This document shows, piece by piece, positions 1 to 9,062 of a stretch of DNA of 64,000 bases. Location: positions 1-64,000 of the forward strand of contig NZ_JACBGN010000001.1 of the NCBI RefSeq assembly GCF_013401435.1, given 5' to 3'. The notes under the pieces were generated by a model. That model was not told the origin of the DNA. It searched no databases and saw only the letters and a list, made by a program, of their open reading frames with translations. Every line of letters begins with the position of its first letter. The stretch's first letter is position 1. Origin of the DNA: Streptomyces sp. BR123. GTDB taxonomy: Bacteria; Actinomycetota; Actinomycetes; Streptomycetales; Streptomycetaceae. Position numbers and translations under genes: made by a program.

Positions 1-56
1 CCCCGGTCCCGCCCGCGCCGCCGGTCCCGCACGTCCCGCCGCAGCCGGGCGGGGGC

Positions 57-1025
57 ATGCCGCCCGCGGACGACGACATGGATGGCTACACCCCGACCCA
101 GCGCGACCTCCCGGTCATCCGCCCCGGCGACCTCGGCCGCCCCGGCGGGCCCGGTGACACCGTCCAGGTGCACTACGTCCCCCAGCCGGCGCCGAGCGGC
201 CCCGGCCCGCTCTACGTCGTCGGCGACGTGCACGGCTACCTCGACGAACTCGTCGCGGAGCTCCAGGCACAGAGCATCATCGACGCCGACCTGCGGTGGT
301 CCGCGGGGAACGCCCGCATCTGGTTCCTCGGCGACTTCACCGACCGCGGCCCCGACGGCATCGGTGTGATCGACCTCGTCATGCGGCTGTCCGCCGAGGC
401 AGCCGCCGCCGGCGGCTATTGCAAGGCCCTCATGGGCAACCACGAGCTGCTGCTCATCGGCGCCAAGCGGTTCGGAGACACGCCCGTCCAGTCAGGCGCA
501 GGCACCGCCACGTTCCAGGCGGCCTGGCTGCTCAACGGCGGCCAGCGCACCGACATGGAGCGGCTGGAAGACGTACACCTGCAGTGGATGTCGCGCCTGG
601 ACGCTGCCGTGCTGGAGGACGGTCACCTGCTGCTGCACTCCGACACCACCGCCTACCTCGACTACGGCGACTCCATCGAGGACGTCAACGACACCATCCA
701 CGAGCTGCTCAACCGCAACGACGCGGACATCACCTGGGACCTGTTCCGCAAGTTCACCAAGCGGTTCGCCTTCCGCGACGAGGAGACCGGCCCGCAGGCC
801 GTACGCGAACTCCTCGACACCTACGGCGGCAGCCGCGTCGTGCACGGCCACAGCCCCATCCCGTACCTGCTCGGCGAGGTGGGCACCGAGGACGGCGACG
901 GTGCCGGCGGCCCGGAGCTCGTCGACGGGCCCCACGTGTACGCGGACGGCCTCGCCATCGCGATGGACGGCGGCGTGACGATGGCGGGCAAACTGCTGGT
1001 CGTGCAACTCCCCCTGAACGACTGA
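57..1025 (+). CDS. PPP/calcineurin-like metallophosphoesterase
   Basis: Predicted soluble metal-dependent phosphoesterase. The family signature runs in order: GDVHG (residues 56-60), GDFTDRG (92-98), GNHE (127-130), then a His in LLLHSDT and VHGHS near residue 265. These are the di-metal ligands of serine/threonine phosphatase-like enzymes. The natural substrate cannot be read from the sequence. The first 50 residues are rich in Pro and Gly. The frame stays open upstream to the window edge with more Pro/Gly codons, so the true start may lie outside the window and this ATG may be internal. No other gene is coupled to it; the next gene starts 150 bp downstream. Confidence 0.8.
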   Translation: MPPADDDMDGYTPTQRDLPVIRPGDLGRPGGPGDTVQVHYVPQPAPSGPGPLYVVGDVHGYLDELVAELQAQSIIDADLRWSAGNARIWFLGDFTDRGPDGIGVIDLVMRLSAEAAAAGGYCKALMGNHELLLIGAKRFGDTPVQSGAGTATFQAAWLLNGGQRTDMERLEDVHLQWMSRLDAAVLEDGHLLLHSDTTAYLDYGDSIEDVNDTIHELLNRNDADITWDLFRKFTKRFAFRDEETGPQAVRELLDTYGGSRVVHGHSPIPYLLGEVGTEDGDGAGGPELVDGPHVYADGLAIAMDGGVTMAGKLLVVQLPLND

Positions 1026-1175
1026 GGCTTGTCAGAAGGGGGGTATTTTCGCGAAATCCCCTGTCACGGCGCGGCATGAGCCCTCTACCATCGCCCTATA
1101 CGTAGCAGGCTCTCCTCCGTTTGTGCCGGCGCCCGGGTCTACGCGGGTGAACCGGCCCCCACGGAGCATCGGGGG

Positions 1176-2018
1176 ATGCACATGAACAGCGCTCCGCACC
1201 TGCTGACCGAAGACCGGCCGGAGTTCGACCGGCTCCTCGACGAGGCGCTGCGCACCGCACACGAACGGCCCGGACTCGACGGGCTCGGCGAACGGCTGAA
1301 CGCCGAACAACTGCGCATCATGGCCGTCGGGGCCAGCGCACTGCTGACCGCCGCGGCCACGGCCGAGTACGAGCACTACGTGAAGGTGCGCAGCGCGCAG
1401 CGCGAGGAGATCCGCTCCACCCCGAGGGCGGACTACCGGGACGGCGAACGGGAGGAGAGCGGCGGGGCCGGCATCACCGCCATGGTCGCGGTCCTCGCCC
1501 CGGTCCTGGCGGCCACCGCCATGGTGATCTTCCTGCTGGTGGGCTACATCCTGAAGGCCGTCGAGCCCGAACCGTCTTTCGCCGAAACGATGCTGACGGC
1601 GGGCTGGGTGTTCGGCGTCCTGACCGCTGTCACGCTCTTCGGCGCGGTGATCGCGCTGCTGGTGACGGCCGTGCGCAACCGGGCGACCGAAGTGGTGGCC
1701 CGGGACGAGGCCGAGGTCGCACCCGACGCGGTCGCGCTCGCGCGCGAGGCGTGGCGGAACGCCCTGCTGGAGCAGGGCATCCTGCCGTTCCTGCGCGAGG
1801 CCCTGGCGGAGCCTGCCGCGGACCCGGCCGCTGAGCCTGCCGCGGAGCCGGCGCAACCCGCCCCGCACACGCCGAAGGCCGGGCGCATCCCCCACCTGGG
1901 ATACACCCGGCCCGACTTCACCAGTCCCGGACCCCATTCACAGGGGACCCGTCCCGGCTACACTCCTCCGGACTTCACCAGCCCGGACTTCGGCGGCCCG
2001 GACAGGGCCCCGGAATAG
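1176..2018 (+). CDS. Two-helix membrane protein with Pro-rich tail, unknown function
   Basis: I do not recognise the family. The protein has 280 residues: a charged N-terminal cytoplasmic-looking region, two hydrophobic segments (about residues 100-126 and 141-165), an acidic/Ala-rich stretch, then a C-terminal tail with repeated PDFTSP-type motifs (TRPDFTSP, TPPDFTSP, SPDFGGP). Such tails are usually disordered. ATG at 1176 is used; a second ATG lies two codons later and the ribosome site is weak. Its stop abuts, tail to tail, the stop of the collagen-like gene on the other strand. Confidence 0.7.
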   Translation: MHMNSAPHLLTEDRPEFDRLLDEALRTAHERPGLDGLGERLNAEQLRIMAVGASALLTAAATAEYEHYVKVRSAQREEIRSTPRADYRDGEREESGGAGITAMVAVLAPVLAATAMVIFLLVGYILKAVEPEPSFAETMLTAGWVFGVLTAVTLFGAVIALLVTAVRNRATEVVARDEAEVAPDAVALAREAWRNALLEQGILPFLREALAEPAADPAAEPAAEPAQPAPHTPKAGRIPHLGYTRPDFTSPGPHSQGTRPGYTPPDFTSPDFGGPDRAPE

Positions 2019-2825
2019 TCACTGCAGGCTGTTACGGGCGCCTCCGTGGGCAAGGTCGCCCTTCCACTGGATGCCCTTGCTGCGCAGCCCGACGTTCGGG
2101 TTCGGCCCGGGCAGCAGGAGCGTCCAGGCCTCGTCCCAGATGAAGTCAGTGCCCTCCACGTCACCGTGAGTCTGGTATACCTGACCATCCGTGGTCAGCA
2201 CCTTGATGTACGCGTCATCGCCCTGAGCCTCGATGGAGATGGCGCAGGCCCGATTGACGGGGAAGTTCGGGTTGTCGTCGGCGTCGCTGATGTTCTGCCA
2301 TACCGGCACGCCGCCGAGTGGGACTCCGCGGCCCGCGTACGCGACCCCGCCCACGAGCGCGGCGTGGAAGTCCTCATCGGCCGAGGGGGCGTAGCTGTCG
2401 ATGTCGACGCACAACGACGGGCCCGTGGGGCCGGTGGCTCCCGTGGCGCCGGTGGCACCCGTCGCACCGGTCACGCCGGGGGCGCCCGTCGGACCGGTCG
2501 GGCCCGTCTTCCCCCTCGGGCCGGTGGGCCCCGTCTTGCCCTTCAGGCCCCTCGGACCCGTCGGCCCCCTCTCGCCCCTGCACTTGTCGTCGGCCGTCGG
2601 CTGCGCCGTCTCCGCCGGGTCCATCGCCTTCTTCGCCACGGTCGAACAGTGGTCGCCGCTGTCCGGAACCACCACGGACCCGCCGGGCTGCGGCGCTCCG
2701 ACGGCCGCGGGGGCCGCCATGCCGGCCAGCACCAGCGCCACGGAGGCGAACGTGCCTCCGACCAGCCAGCCGGTCCGGCGGGGCAGCGGCCCCAAGGGAG
2801 ATCGGGGCCTGTCCTCAGAACTCAT
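2019..2825 (-). CDS. Secreted or anchored collagen-like protein
   Basis: Start at 2825 is preferred over upstream in-frame ATGs because GAGGAG sits a few bases upstream. The N-terminus has basic residues followed by a hydrophobic segment (about residues 19-43), fitting a signal peptide or membrane anchor. The middle has about 18 consecutive Gly-X-Y triplets ([12 protein letters not shown] types), the hallmark of a collagen triple helix, without a long Pro-only run. A C-terminal globular region of about 130 residues follows, with Cys residues and many Asp; it could nucleate trimerisation. Bacterial collagen-like proteins are usually cell-surface or spore-surface proteins. Its role here is unknown. 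It is divergent from the glycosyltransferase gene. Confidence 0.8.
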   Translation of the reverse strand: MSSEDRPRSPLGPLPRRTGWLVGGTFASVALVLAGMAAPAAVGAPQPGGSVVVPDSGDHCSTVAKKAMDPAETAQPTADDKCRGERGPTGPRGLKGKTGPTGPRGKTGPTGPTGAPGVTGATGATGATGATGPTGPSLCVDIDSYAPSADEDFHAALVGGVAYAGRGVPLGGVPVWQNISDADDNPNFPVNRACAISIEAQGDDAYIKVLTTDGQVYQTHGDVEGTDFIWDEAWTLLLPGPNPNVGLRSKGIQWKGDLAHGGARNSLQ

Positions 2826-3061
2826 GTACCACTCCTCGTGCGCACGGGATCGAATGCTTCCTCGAAGCCCGCACATTCGCGCAGACTCCGCGAGCAGCCA
2901 TCCTGAAGAGCCGTTCCCTCCGCGTCGGCCCGGCTCGCCAGCCAGTCAGACGAACGGACCAGCATGCAGGGCCACATGGCCCTGTGCACGCCAGCCGCCC
3001 GGGGCCGCGGACCGGCGTGCCGCACGCGGCCCGAGCGGCCCCGTCCCTAGGGTCGGCGGCC

Positions 3062-4192
3062 GTGAAGCCGACCATTTGTCTCTGCATGATCGTGAAGAAC
3101 GAGTCCGCCGTCATCGAGCGCTGCCTGGACTCAGTACGGGACCTCATCGACACCTGGGTCATCTCCGACACCGGATCCACCGACGGCACCCAGCAACTGA
3201 TCCGCAACGCCCTGCGGGGCATCCCGGGCGAACTCCACGAGGAGCCCTGGAAGGACTTCGGGTACAACCGCAGCCTCAACATCGCACACGCCCGGGGCAA
3301 GGCCGACTACCTGCTCCTCCTCGACGCCGACCTGGTCCTGCGCCGTAGCGGCCCGCTGCCGCCGCTCACCGCGCAGTCGTACATGCTGCGGCACGAGGGG
3401 GACACCGAGTACCGGATCAAGCGTCTGGTCCGCGGTGACCTCCCCTGGCGGTACGAGGGCGTCACGCACGAGTACCTGACCTGCGACCGCCCCGACGAAT
3501 ACGACCAACGCCCCGGTATGCAGGAGAACCTCGACGCACTCGTCATCGAGGACTACGCCGACGGCGGCTCCCGGCACGACAAGTTCGAACGCGACGCACG
3601 CCTGCTCAGCGCCGAACTCGAACGGGACCCCGCGAACCACCGGACGGTCTTCTACCTCGCGCAGACCATGCGGGACATGGGGAACACCGCGGAAGCGATC
3701 CGGCTCTACGAGCGTCGCGCGGCCATGGGCGGCTGGGAGGAGGAGGTCTACTACGCGCTGCTCCAAGCCGGTGTCCTGAACGCGGATGCGGGCGACTGGC
3801 CTGCCGCAATGGACGCACTCACGCGCGCCTGGGAGTTCCGGCCCACGCGCCTGGAGGCCTGCTACGAACTCGCGTCACGGCTGCGGCTGCTGGGCCGGTA
3901 CCACGCCGCGCATGCAATCACGCTGGCCGTCTTGGACCGGCCGGCCCCGGCGGACATCCTCTTCGTCCACCCGTGGGTCTACCGGTGGGGGCTGCTCTTC
4001 GAGCACTCCATCACCGCCTACTGGGTGGGGGACATGGACGCCTCGCTGCGCGCCTGCGACCGGCTGCTGGCTCTGCCCGACCTCCCCGAGAACTACCGGC
4101 GTCAGACCGAGACCAACCGCGGTTACGCCCTGGAGCGCGGCGGCTCGTCCATCCCGGTTTCACGTGAAACATCGCCCGCTGCGACGGTGTGA
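3062..4192 (+). CDS. Family 2 glycosyltransferase with TPR-like C-terminus
   Basis: The N-terminus has the GT-A fold start (CMIVKNES, SDTGSTDGT) and a metal-binding D-x-D (LDAD, residues 88-90), typical of family 2 glycosyltransferases related to WaaE/KdtX. From about residue 178 the sequence becomes TPR-like (YLAQTMRDMGNTAEAIRLYE). GTG at 3062 is chosen because it places the beta-1 strand at the N-terminus. A possible -10 box (TAGGGT, 3048-3053) lies 8 bases upstream and there is no ribosome site, so the message may be leaderless. The last codons contain a perfect parS site, read as VSRET (residues 366-370 of 376). Acceptor and donor are unknown. Confidence 0.75.
   Translation: MKPTICLCMIVKNESAVIERCLDSVRDLIDTWVISDTGSTDGTQQLIRNALRGIPGELHEEPWKDFGYNRSLNIAHARGKADYLLLLDADLVLRRSGPLPPLTAQSYMLRHEGDTEYRIKRLVRGDLPWRYEGVTHEYLTCDRPDEYDQRPGMQENLDALVIEDYADGGSRHDKFERDARLLSAELERDPANHRTVFYLAQTMRDMGNTAEAIRLYERRAAMGGWEEEVYYALLQAGVLNADAGDWPAAMDALTRAWEFRPTRLEACYELASRLRLLGRYHAAHAITLAVLDRPAPADILFVHPWVYRWGLLFEHSITAYWVGDMDASLRACDRLLALPDLPENYRRQTETNRGYALERGGSSIPVSRETSPAATV
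4157..4170. other. parS: parS site inside glycosyltransferase 3' end
   Basis: Perfect GTTTCACGTGAAAC, the Streptomyces ParB-binding palindrome. It lies in the coding sequence and encodes VSRET. It is the parS copy farthest from oriC in the window, about 53 kb from dnaA. Confidence 0.9.
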
Positions 4193-4233
4193 CTCCCCAG
4201 ACCCGGCCGGAAGTGTCGCCCCTGGCCGGGGCA

Positions 4234-5289
4234 TCACCCGGCGGCGCGGTCCAGCAGCGGGCGGCGGCGCAGCGCGGCATCCGTCAGTGCCGGCGGTCGC
4301 CAGACCCCGTCCGGGTGGTAGAGGTTCGTCCCGGGAGGCACGATCTCGTCGATGCGGTCGAGCGCGGCGTCGTCAAGTACCAGCGAGATGCCCCCGACCA
4401 GCGATTCCAACTGCTCCATGGTCCGCGGTCCGATGATCACCGACGTGACGGCGGGGTGCGCGACCGGGAAGGCGACGGCCAGCTCGGGCAGGGTGCAGCC
4501 GATGCCGTCGGCGAGTTCGATGAACTTCTCCACGGCCTCGAGCTTCGCAAGGTTGCCGGGGATCGCCGGGTCGAAGCGCGCCGGCGTGCGTGCGGCCCGT
4601 CCCGAGGTCAGGTCGACGGGCTCGCCGAGGCGGTACCTGCCCGTCAGGAAGCCCGAGGCGAGCGGGCTCCAGGTCAGCACGCCCATCCCGTACCGCTGGG
4701 CAACCGGCAGGACATCGGCCTCGATGCGGCGCGCGAGGACCGAATAGGGCGGCTGCTCCGTCCGGAACTTCGGCAGCCCTCGCCGCTCGGCGCTGTGGTG
4801 CGCTTCGACGAGTTCCTCGGCGGGGAACGTCGAACAGCCGAAGGACCTGATCTTCCCCGCCCGCACCAGATCACCGAGGACCGACAGGGTCTCCTCGATG
4901 TCCGTCGTGTGGTCCGGGCGGTGCACCTGGTAGAGGTCGATCCATTCGGTGTCCAGGCGGCGCAGGCTGTCCTCGACGGCGCGCACGATCCAGCGCCGCG
5001 AGTTCCCGCTGCGGTTGCGGCCCTCCCCCATCTGGAAGTGGACTTTCGTCGCGAGCACGACGTCGTCGCGGCGGCCGCGGAGGGCCTTGCCCACGATTTC
5101 CTCGGACTCGCCGGCGGAGTACATGTCGGCGGTGTCGACGAAATTGATGCCCCGGTCGAGCGCGGCATGCACGATCCGCACGCATGCGTCGTGGTCCGGG
5201 TTCCCCGCCGCCCCGAACATCATGGTCCCGAGGCAGTGCGCACTGACCTCCATGCCGGTGCGGCCCAGACTGCGGTATCTCATGGTCAT
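4234..5289 (-). CDS. Aldo/keto reductase
   Basis: NADPH-dependent oxidoreductase of the AKR superfamily with a TIM-barrel fold. The catalytic tetrad is visible: Asp52, Tyr57 (DTADMYS), Lys82 (ATKVHF) and His122 (YQVHRPD). The C-terminus has the cofactor-binding SVIIGPRT motif. The 351-residue length is normal for the YajO/Tas-like branch. Start 5289 (ATG) is preferred; a second ATG lies two codons in. The carbonyl substrate cannot be inferred. It is convergent with the glycosyltransferase gene, with 41 bp between stops. Confidence 0.85.
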   Translation of the reverse strand: MTMRYRSLGRTGMEVSAHCLGTMMFGAAGNPDHDACVRIVHAALDRGINFVDTADMYSAGESEEIVGKALRGRRDDVVLATKVHFQMGEGRNRSGNSRRWIVRAVEDSLRRLDTEWIDLYQVHRPDHTTDIEETLSVLGDLVRAGKIRSFGCSTFPAEELVEAHHSAERRGLPKFRTEQPPYSVLARRIEADVLPVAQRYGMGVLTWSPLASGFLTGRYRLGEPVDLTSGRAARTPARFDPAIPGNLAKLEAVEKFIELADGIGCTLPELAVAFPVAHPAVTSVIIGPRTMEQLESLVGGISLVLDDAALDRIDEIVPPGTNLYHPDGVWRPPALTDAALRRRPLLDRAAG

Positions 5290-5424
5290 GGGGCGGCACT
5301 CTAGGAGTTGGAGCGCTCTCCAGCGCAAGCCCCGCACGGCCGGGGCAGCGGTCAGCCGGGCCCCGGGCCGGGCCCGCGACTCCCCCCATACGGGTCGCGG
5401 GGCCGGCCCGGCGGGCCCGGCACG

Positions 5425-5577
5425 TCAGTCGGCGATCGGCAGGTAGACCCGGTTGCCGGTCGCCGCGAACTCGGCGGACTTCGCCGCCATGCCCGCCTCG
5501 ATCTCGTCCGCCTTCAGGTCGCCGCCGTGCTCGCGGCGAATGTCCTGGGAGATCTTCATCGAGCAGTACTTCAGCCC
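5425..5577 (-). pseudogene. thiC 3'-end fragment (detached)
   Basis: Reading the minus strand gives about 51 codons ending in YLPIAD and a stop, starting [19 protein letters not shown]. This matches the last part of ThiC. The intact thiC in this window ends KFCSMKIS...YLPLAD in the same orientation. Homology stops just upstream of the last cluster-binding Cys region, so the fragment lacks the barrel and the first two cluster Cys residues and cannot function. The sequence differs clearly from the intact gene's tail (QDIRREHGG against RSITEQFGG), so it is not a recent exact duplication. No start codon or ribosome site is seen. Confidence 0.75.
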
Positions 5578-5778
5578 GAAACCAGCCCATCGGCGCCGAC
5601 TTCAGCGCCTCCGTGTCAACGTTCTCCGCGCCGCAGCTGCTCTCACCAGTGGATCGCGGTCCTGCTCCACTCTTGGTCGTCCGACTCGGACAGCTCGTGC
5701 CTGAAGCAACGCCTGCGACCCCCACGAGTAGCGGACCGCGGTTTGCTCTGATGGCCCGCCGGCCAACTCGCCTCAAGG
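5578..5778. other. Non-coding decayed stretch
   Basis: No convincing gene, repeat or hairpin is visible between the thiC fragment and the small GtrA-like fragment. Open frames crossing it have no recognisable product. It forms the left edge of the accessory segment. Confidence 0.5.
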
Positions 5779-5940
5779 ATGGAGAAGTGGCGACGGCCCT
5801 GGCGGGTGCTACATGGCCGCAACTTCAGCGCGGGCTCGTGTGCTGGCGAGGCGGTAGGAATCGACTCCCGTCTGGCGAACGGGTTGGCGACGGTGGCCCG
5901 CTTCGTCCTCCTCAAGCTGTGGGTCTTCAGGAGACGCTGA
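5779..5940 (+). pseudogene. Possible GtrA-family C-terminal fragment
   Basis: A 53-codon open frame from ATG. Its last part (LATVARFVLLKLWVFRRR) resembles the last helix and WVFR ending typical of GtrA-type membrane proteins; the complete GtrA gene nearby ends GYKHWVFRAK. Only this last helix is present, so the piece looks like a truncated remnant. It overlaps the 3' end of the opposing DUF2142 gene by 14 bp. The similarity is short and the call is tentative. Confidence 0.35.
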
Positions 5941-7525
5941 GCGCCACCGGTCGCGGCTCCGGAGCTGCCTCGGCCACTGTCGGGCAAGTGCTCGTCCAGG
6001 CCCACCACCCGAGCAGGGCGCAGCCGGCGGTGCCCACGAGCAGCGCGGTCGCCGATCCGGCCGGCGGGTGCCAGTTGCCGGCGAGCGGGTTGAGCGGAGT
6101 GTGCTGGAGCGACGAGCCGACTCCGGTCTGCCAGCGGATCATGGTGTACGCCAGGAAAGCCAATTGCAGCGGCAGTACCACCAGGGCGACGGTCCGGACC
6201 AACTTGGCGGAGCGCTCCTCGTCCAGCACCCCGCGGCGGCCGATCAGGTAGGCCGCCAGCAGCGGGACTCCGACCGTGACCGGCAGCAGGTAGCGGCCCT
6301 GGCCGCCGAAACCGTACTTGTGCGCCCCCACCGCGTCTGAGAGCGTGATCACACCGAACGGTACGATGAAGAGCGCGAACAGCCGCCCGCGGTCGCTCCA
6401 CCGGCCGAAAGCGACTGCTGGCAGGATCAGGGCGCCCAGGACCAGGTACCACAGGTCGTAGGCTGTGCCCGGAAGATGGGTGTCCAGCCACGAAGGCACA
6501 CCGATCATCTCGGTGAAATAGTTGGGCCAGCGCACTATCACCTCGTGCCGCAGCCCCTGAGCCAGGGTGACCTGTGGCTGCACGTTGACCGGGGCCATCT
6601 CGGACGCCTTCATCACCACGGTCCAGAGCGCCCCCGCCGCGCCGGTGACGAGGAGCGCGCCGGCCATCCACCAGACCGGGCGGAACCGCAGCAGGGCACG
6701 CAGCCGCTCCCGCTTGGCCGGGATCAGCATGATGCCGATCACCGCAGTGCACCAGACCGGCCCGAGGGCGCGGAGCGTCATGAGGACGCCGCCCGCGATG
6801 CCGATCTGGACCATCGCGGCCTGGCGCAGCGGCTGGTCCGGCTCCAGCACGGTGGGGACGAGCGCCGCGATCAGCGCCAGGCCGGCGGCGATCTCGACCC
6901 CGTTGGGGTTGACCGAGCCAGCGAGGTGGGCGGTGATCGGGGTTACCGCGGCAAGCACGCCGGCCGCCGCGACCCGGTGCCTGGTCCAGGCGACCATACT
7001 GTGCGCAGCAGAAGCCAGCAGCGCGGAGACCAGACCCGCGCTGATCAGACGGGCCAGAGTGACGCCCGACCAGTTCGGCCACAGCGCAAGCGGCCACCCG
7101 ACTACGGCGTAGAAGATCGGGTTGTATCGTCCGGCTCGGGTGGCCACCTTCTCCACACGCTCGTCGCCACCGATCGGCTTGGCGCAGGCCGCAGACTTTC
7201 CGGCGTCGAAGGCCCAGCAGTTCTCCCTGACCAGCGAGACCGGGACGTGCTGGAAGGCGCCGGTGCCGCCACCCGCCGCCTCCGGCCTAGGCGCGAACTC
7301 ACCGCGCGCCACACCGGCCGCCCGGATGATGTGCTGGGCCTCATCCGGGCTCGCATCGTACGGCGCGGCCAGGGCCCAGCCTGCGCACAGCAGGAAGAAG
7401 CCGATGAAGGCGGTCCACCAGGTGCGTTGGAACAGCAGACGGCTCGGGCGGTAAGCACCGCGTCGGCCGATTTCGCTCGTGGAGGGCGCAGGCAAGGACG
7501 TGACGGAGGTGGAGTATGAGGACAC
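5927..7525 (-). CDS. DUF2142-type polytopic membrane protein
   Basis: 532 residues with about a dozen hydrophobic segments. After the first helix comes an acidic loop motif, SPDEAQHI, as in DUF2142 and other GT-C-like membrane proteins that may act on polyprenyl-linked sugars. The DUF2142 family has no settled reaction. The GTG start at 7525 gives MSSYST; the ribosome site is poor. The gene is divergent from a GtrA protein across 79 bp, and the pairing suggests a shared job in surface glycan decoration (inference). It lies in the accessory segment between two thiC 3' ends. Confidence 0.7.
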   Translation of the reverse strand: MSSYSTSVTSLPAPSTSEIGRRGAYRPSRLLFQRTWWTAFIGFFLLCAGWALAAPYDASPDEAQHIIRAAGVARGEFAPRPEAAGGGTGAFQHVPVSLVRENCWAFDAGKSAACAKPIGGDERVEKVATRAGRYNPIFYAVVGWPLALWPNWSGVTLARLISAGLVSALLASAAHSMVAWTRHRVAAAGVLAAVTPITAHLAGSVNPNGVEIAAGLALIAALVPTVLEPDQPLRQAAMVQIGIAGGVLMTLRALGPVWCTAVIGIMLIPAKRERLRALLRFRPVWWMAGALLVTGAAGALWTVVMKASEMAPVNVQPQVTLAQGLRHEVIVRWPNYFTEMIGVPSWLDTHLPGTAYDLWYLVLGALILPAVAFGRWSDRGRLFALFIVPFGVITLSDAVGAHKYGFGGQGRYLLPVTVGVPLLAAYLIGRRGVLDEERSAKLVRTVALVVLPLQLAFLAYTMIRWQTGVGSSLQHTPLNPLAGNWHPPAGSATALLVGTAGCALLGWWAWTSTCPTVAEAAPEPRPVALSVS

Positions 7526-7604
7526 GCGCCCAACCTACCGGGCGCAAGAATCCAACTACTCAAACACTTGTAGGACGGTGCTTCGCAGCACGTACGATTC
7601 CCCC

Positions 7605-8045
7605 GTGACTTCACAGGAATCGCCCATATACGTGTCCGAACCCACCACCGCGAGAGGCGGCGTCGTGGGACTGCTGGGCCATAGCGCCGTACGATTCCTG
7701 GTCGCCGGTGTCACCAGCGCGACGGTGGACATGGGCCTGCTGTTCGTGCTGCACGGTCTCTTGCACCTGCCGCTGGCGCCGTCCACATTCACTGCGGTGC
7801 TGGCCGGCTTCGTCACCAACTTCCTGCTGAACCGGATATGGGCGTTCGAGAGCTCGTCAGCAGTCGGCAAACAGAGCCTGCGCTACATCGCGATGGCGGT
7901 CGGCAATTGGGTCGGCACAGTGCTACTGGTCGGCGGACTCGTCAAACTCGGGCTGTTCTACCTGCTGGCCCGCGCTCTCGTGCTGGTGGTTCTTTCGGTG
8001 GTAAACTATTTGGGCTACAAGCACTGGGTGTTCCGGGCCAAGTGA
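7605..8045 (+). CDS. GtrA-family membrane protein
   Basis: 146 residues with four hydrophobic helices. GtrA hallmarks are visible: VRFLVAGVTSATVD at the first helix, TNFLLNRIWAF in the middle and YKHWVF at the end. GtrA proteins are thought to move undecaprenyl-phosphate-linked sugars across the membrane for wall or surface polysaccharide glycosylation. GTG at 7605 has no ribosome site but follows a possible -10 (TACGAT, 7593-7598) by 6 bases, as in leaderless genes. It is divergent from the DUF2142 gene. Confidence 0.8.
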   Translation: MTSQESPIYVSEPTTARGGVVGLLGHSAVRFLVAGVTSATVDMGLLFVLHGLLHLPLAPSTFTAVLAGFVTNFLLNRIWAFESSSAVGKQSLRYIAMAVGNWVGTVLLVGGLVKLGLFYLLARALVLVVLSVVNYLGYKHWVFRAK

Positions 8046-8600
8046 CGACATGACCCGGCGGGATGTATGCGCTGCCGACAACTCCCGGGCCTGGTATTTC
8101 GGCCACCAGGAGCTGCGGCGCTTCGCCTCGTGGCCGCCGCTTCTGCTACGGCCGGCTCCCCATGATGACTAGCAGCCTGCGCCACTCGTCAGCACGTAAA
8201 AGGGCCCCATGGCGTCGACTGAGATGCCGGCCAGCCGCTCACAGTCTGCGTAGGAGCCCCGCAAGCCCACCCCGGTGAACTCGTCGATGGCTGTCGTGGT
8301 GTTGCCCCACGGAACCCGCTTCTGATGGCTCGCCGCAGCACCGCCGAGGGCACCCTCCACTTGATCGGGACTCATCCCGAACCTCAGGGGCTCCACACCA
8401 ACATACGGCCCGGCAAGTAGTCTGCGCCCGTTCGTCGTCTCACTTCCCGATCCACGTACTCATGACCGCTGCCCCGTTCCGATCACTCACAGCGCCGAAT
8501 GAACAGCCTACGGGCAGTGCTGGGGAGCTCCCCCCACTTCCCGGCACCGCGTCCCCACGGGCGATGGCGTCAGTCGGGACTGACACGAAAATGACCACCG
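8046..8600. other. Decayed accessory DNA with two small doubtful frames
   Basis: Contains a 40-codon plus-strand frame at 8050-8172 starting 4 bp after the GtrA stop, with no recognised product. It also contains a minus-strand frame at 8169-8396 (listed separately). The rest, 8397-8600, shows no gene, repeat or terminator that I can support. Base composition looks slightly less GC-rich than the flanks. Confidence 0.4.
8169..8396 (-). CDS. Small hypothetical protein, possibly a fragment
   Basis: 75 codons beginning MEPLRFGMSPDQVEGALGG and including LAGISVDAMGPFYVL. The opening resembles the N-terminus of a common Streptomyces family of small proteins of unknown function. The middle is irregular and the frame ends at TAG, so it may be a truncated copy. 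No ribosome site is clear. It lies between the GtrA gene and a transposase remnant, in DNA that looks decayed. Confidence 0.35.
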   Translation of the reverse strand: MEPLRFGMSPDQVEGALGGAAASHQKRVPWGNTTTAIDEFTGVGLRGSYADCERLAGISVDAMGPFYVLTSGAGC

Positions 8601-8967
8601 GTGGTGGGTCAGGCTGTGATCGGTTCGAAGCGGATGGCCAGTCCGAGACAGCGCGAACATCCCGGCATCGAGGCCGTATGCCGCGACGGCTCGGCCACCT
8701 ACCGAGGCCGTCCACCGCGCCCTTCCCGATGCGGTGCAGGTCAGCGACCGATGGCACCTGTGGCTCTATCTCTGCGACAAAATCCAGCTCGAGGTCCGCG
8801 CGCACGCCGACTGCTGGGCCACCAGCACCCGCCCCGCCCCGGCGGAGTCCTCGCCCTATGACAACGGCCGCACCGAAGGTGTCAACACCCGCACCAAACG
8901 GATCACGAGACTGATGCACGGACGCGCCGGATTCGACCTCTTCCGCTACCGCGTCCTCCTGCGCTGA
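8600..8967 (+). pseudogene. ISL3-family transposase remnant
   Basis: Parts of an ISL3-type DDE transposase are split over two frames. One frame reads EHPGIEAVCRDGSATY. The other reads AVQVSDRWHLWLYLCDKI and, later, GRTEGVNTRTKRITRLMHGR to the stop. The frame must shift near 8700-8710. The long segment normally lying between CWAT and the NGRTEGVNTRTKR motif is missing, so there is also an internal deletion. No flanking inverted repeats are evident. It marks past insertion-sequence activity in this accessory stretch. Confidence 0.7.
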
Positions 8968-9062
8968 CGGACCCAGAGCGTCACCACCGACTAGGGGCCA
9001 GAGCCCTGCGATTGACAGACGCCGGACCGGCACCCATCTCGACCTCGGCCCGTTGACGAGCG

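Noticed and set aside
2401-2584. Short periodic repeat, possible CRISPR
   Set aside because: It is the Gly-X-Y coding repeat of the collagen-like gene, without spacers or repeats of CRISPR size.
8440-9033. 197-codon minus-strand frame over the transposase remnant
   Set aside because: No recognisable product, and it opposes the strand carrying the ISL3 motifs.
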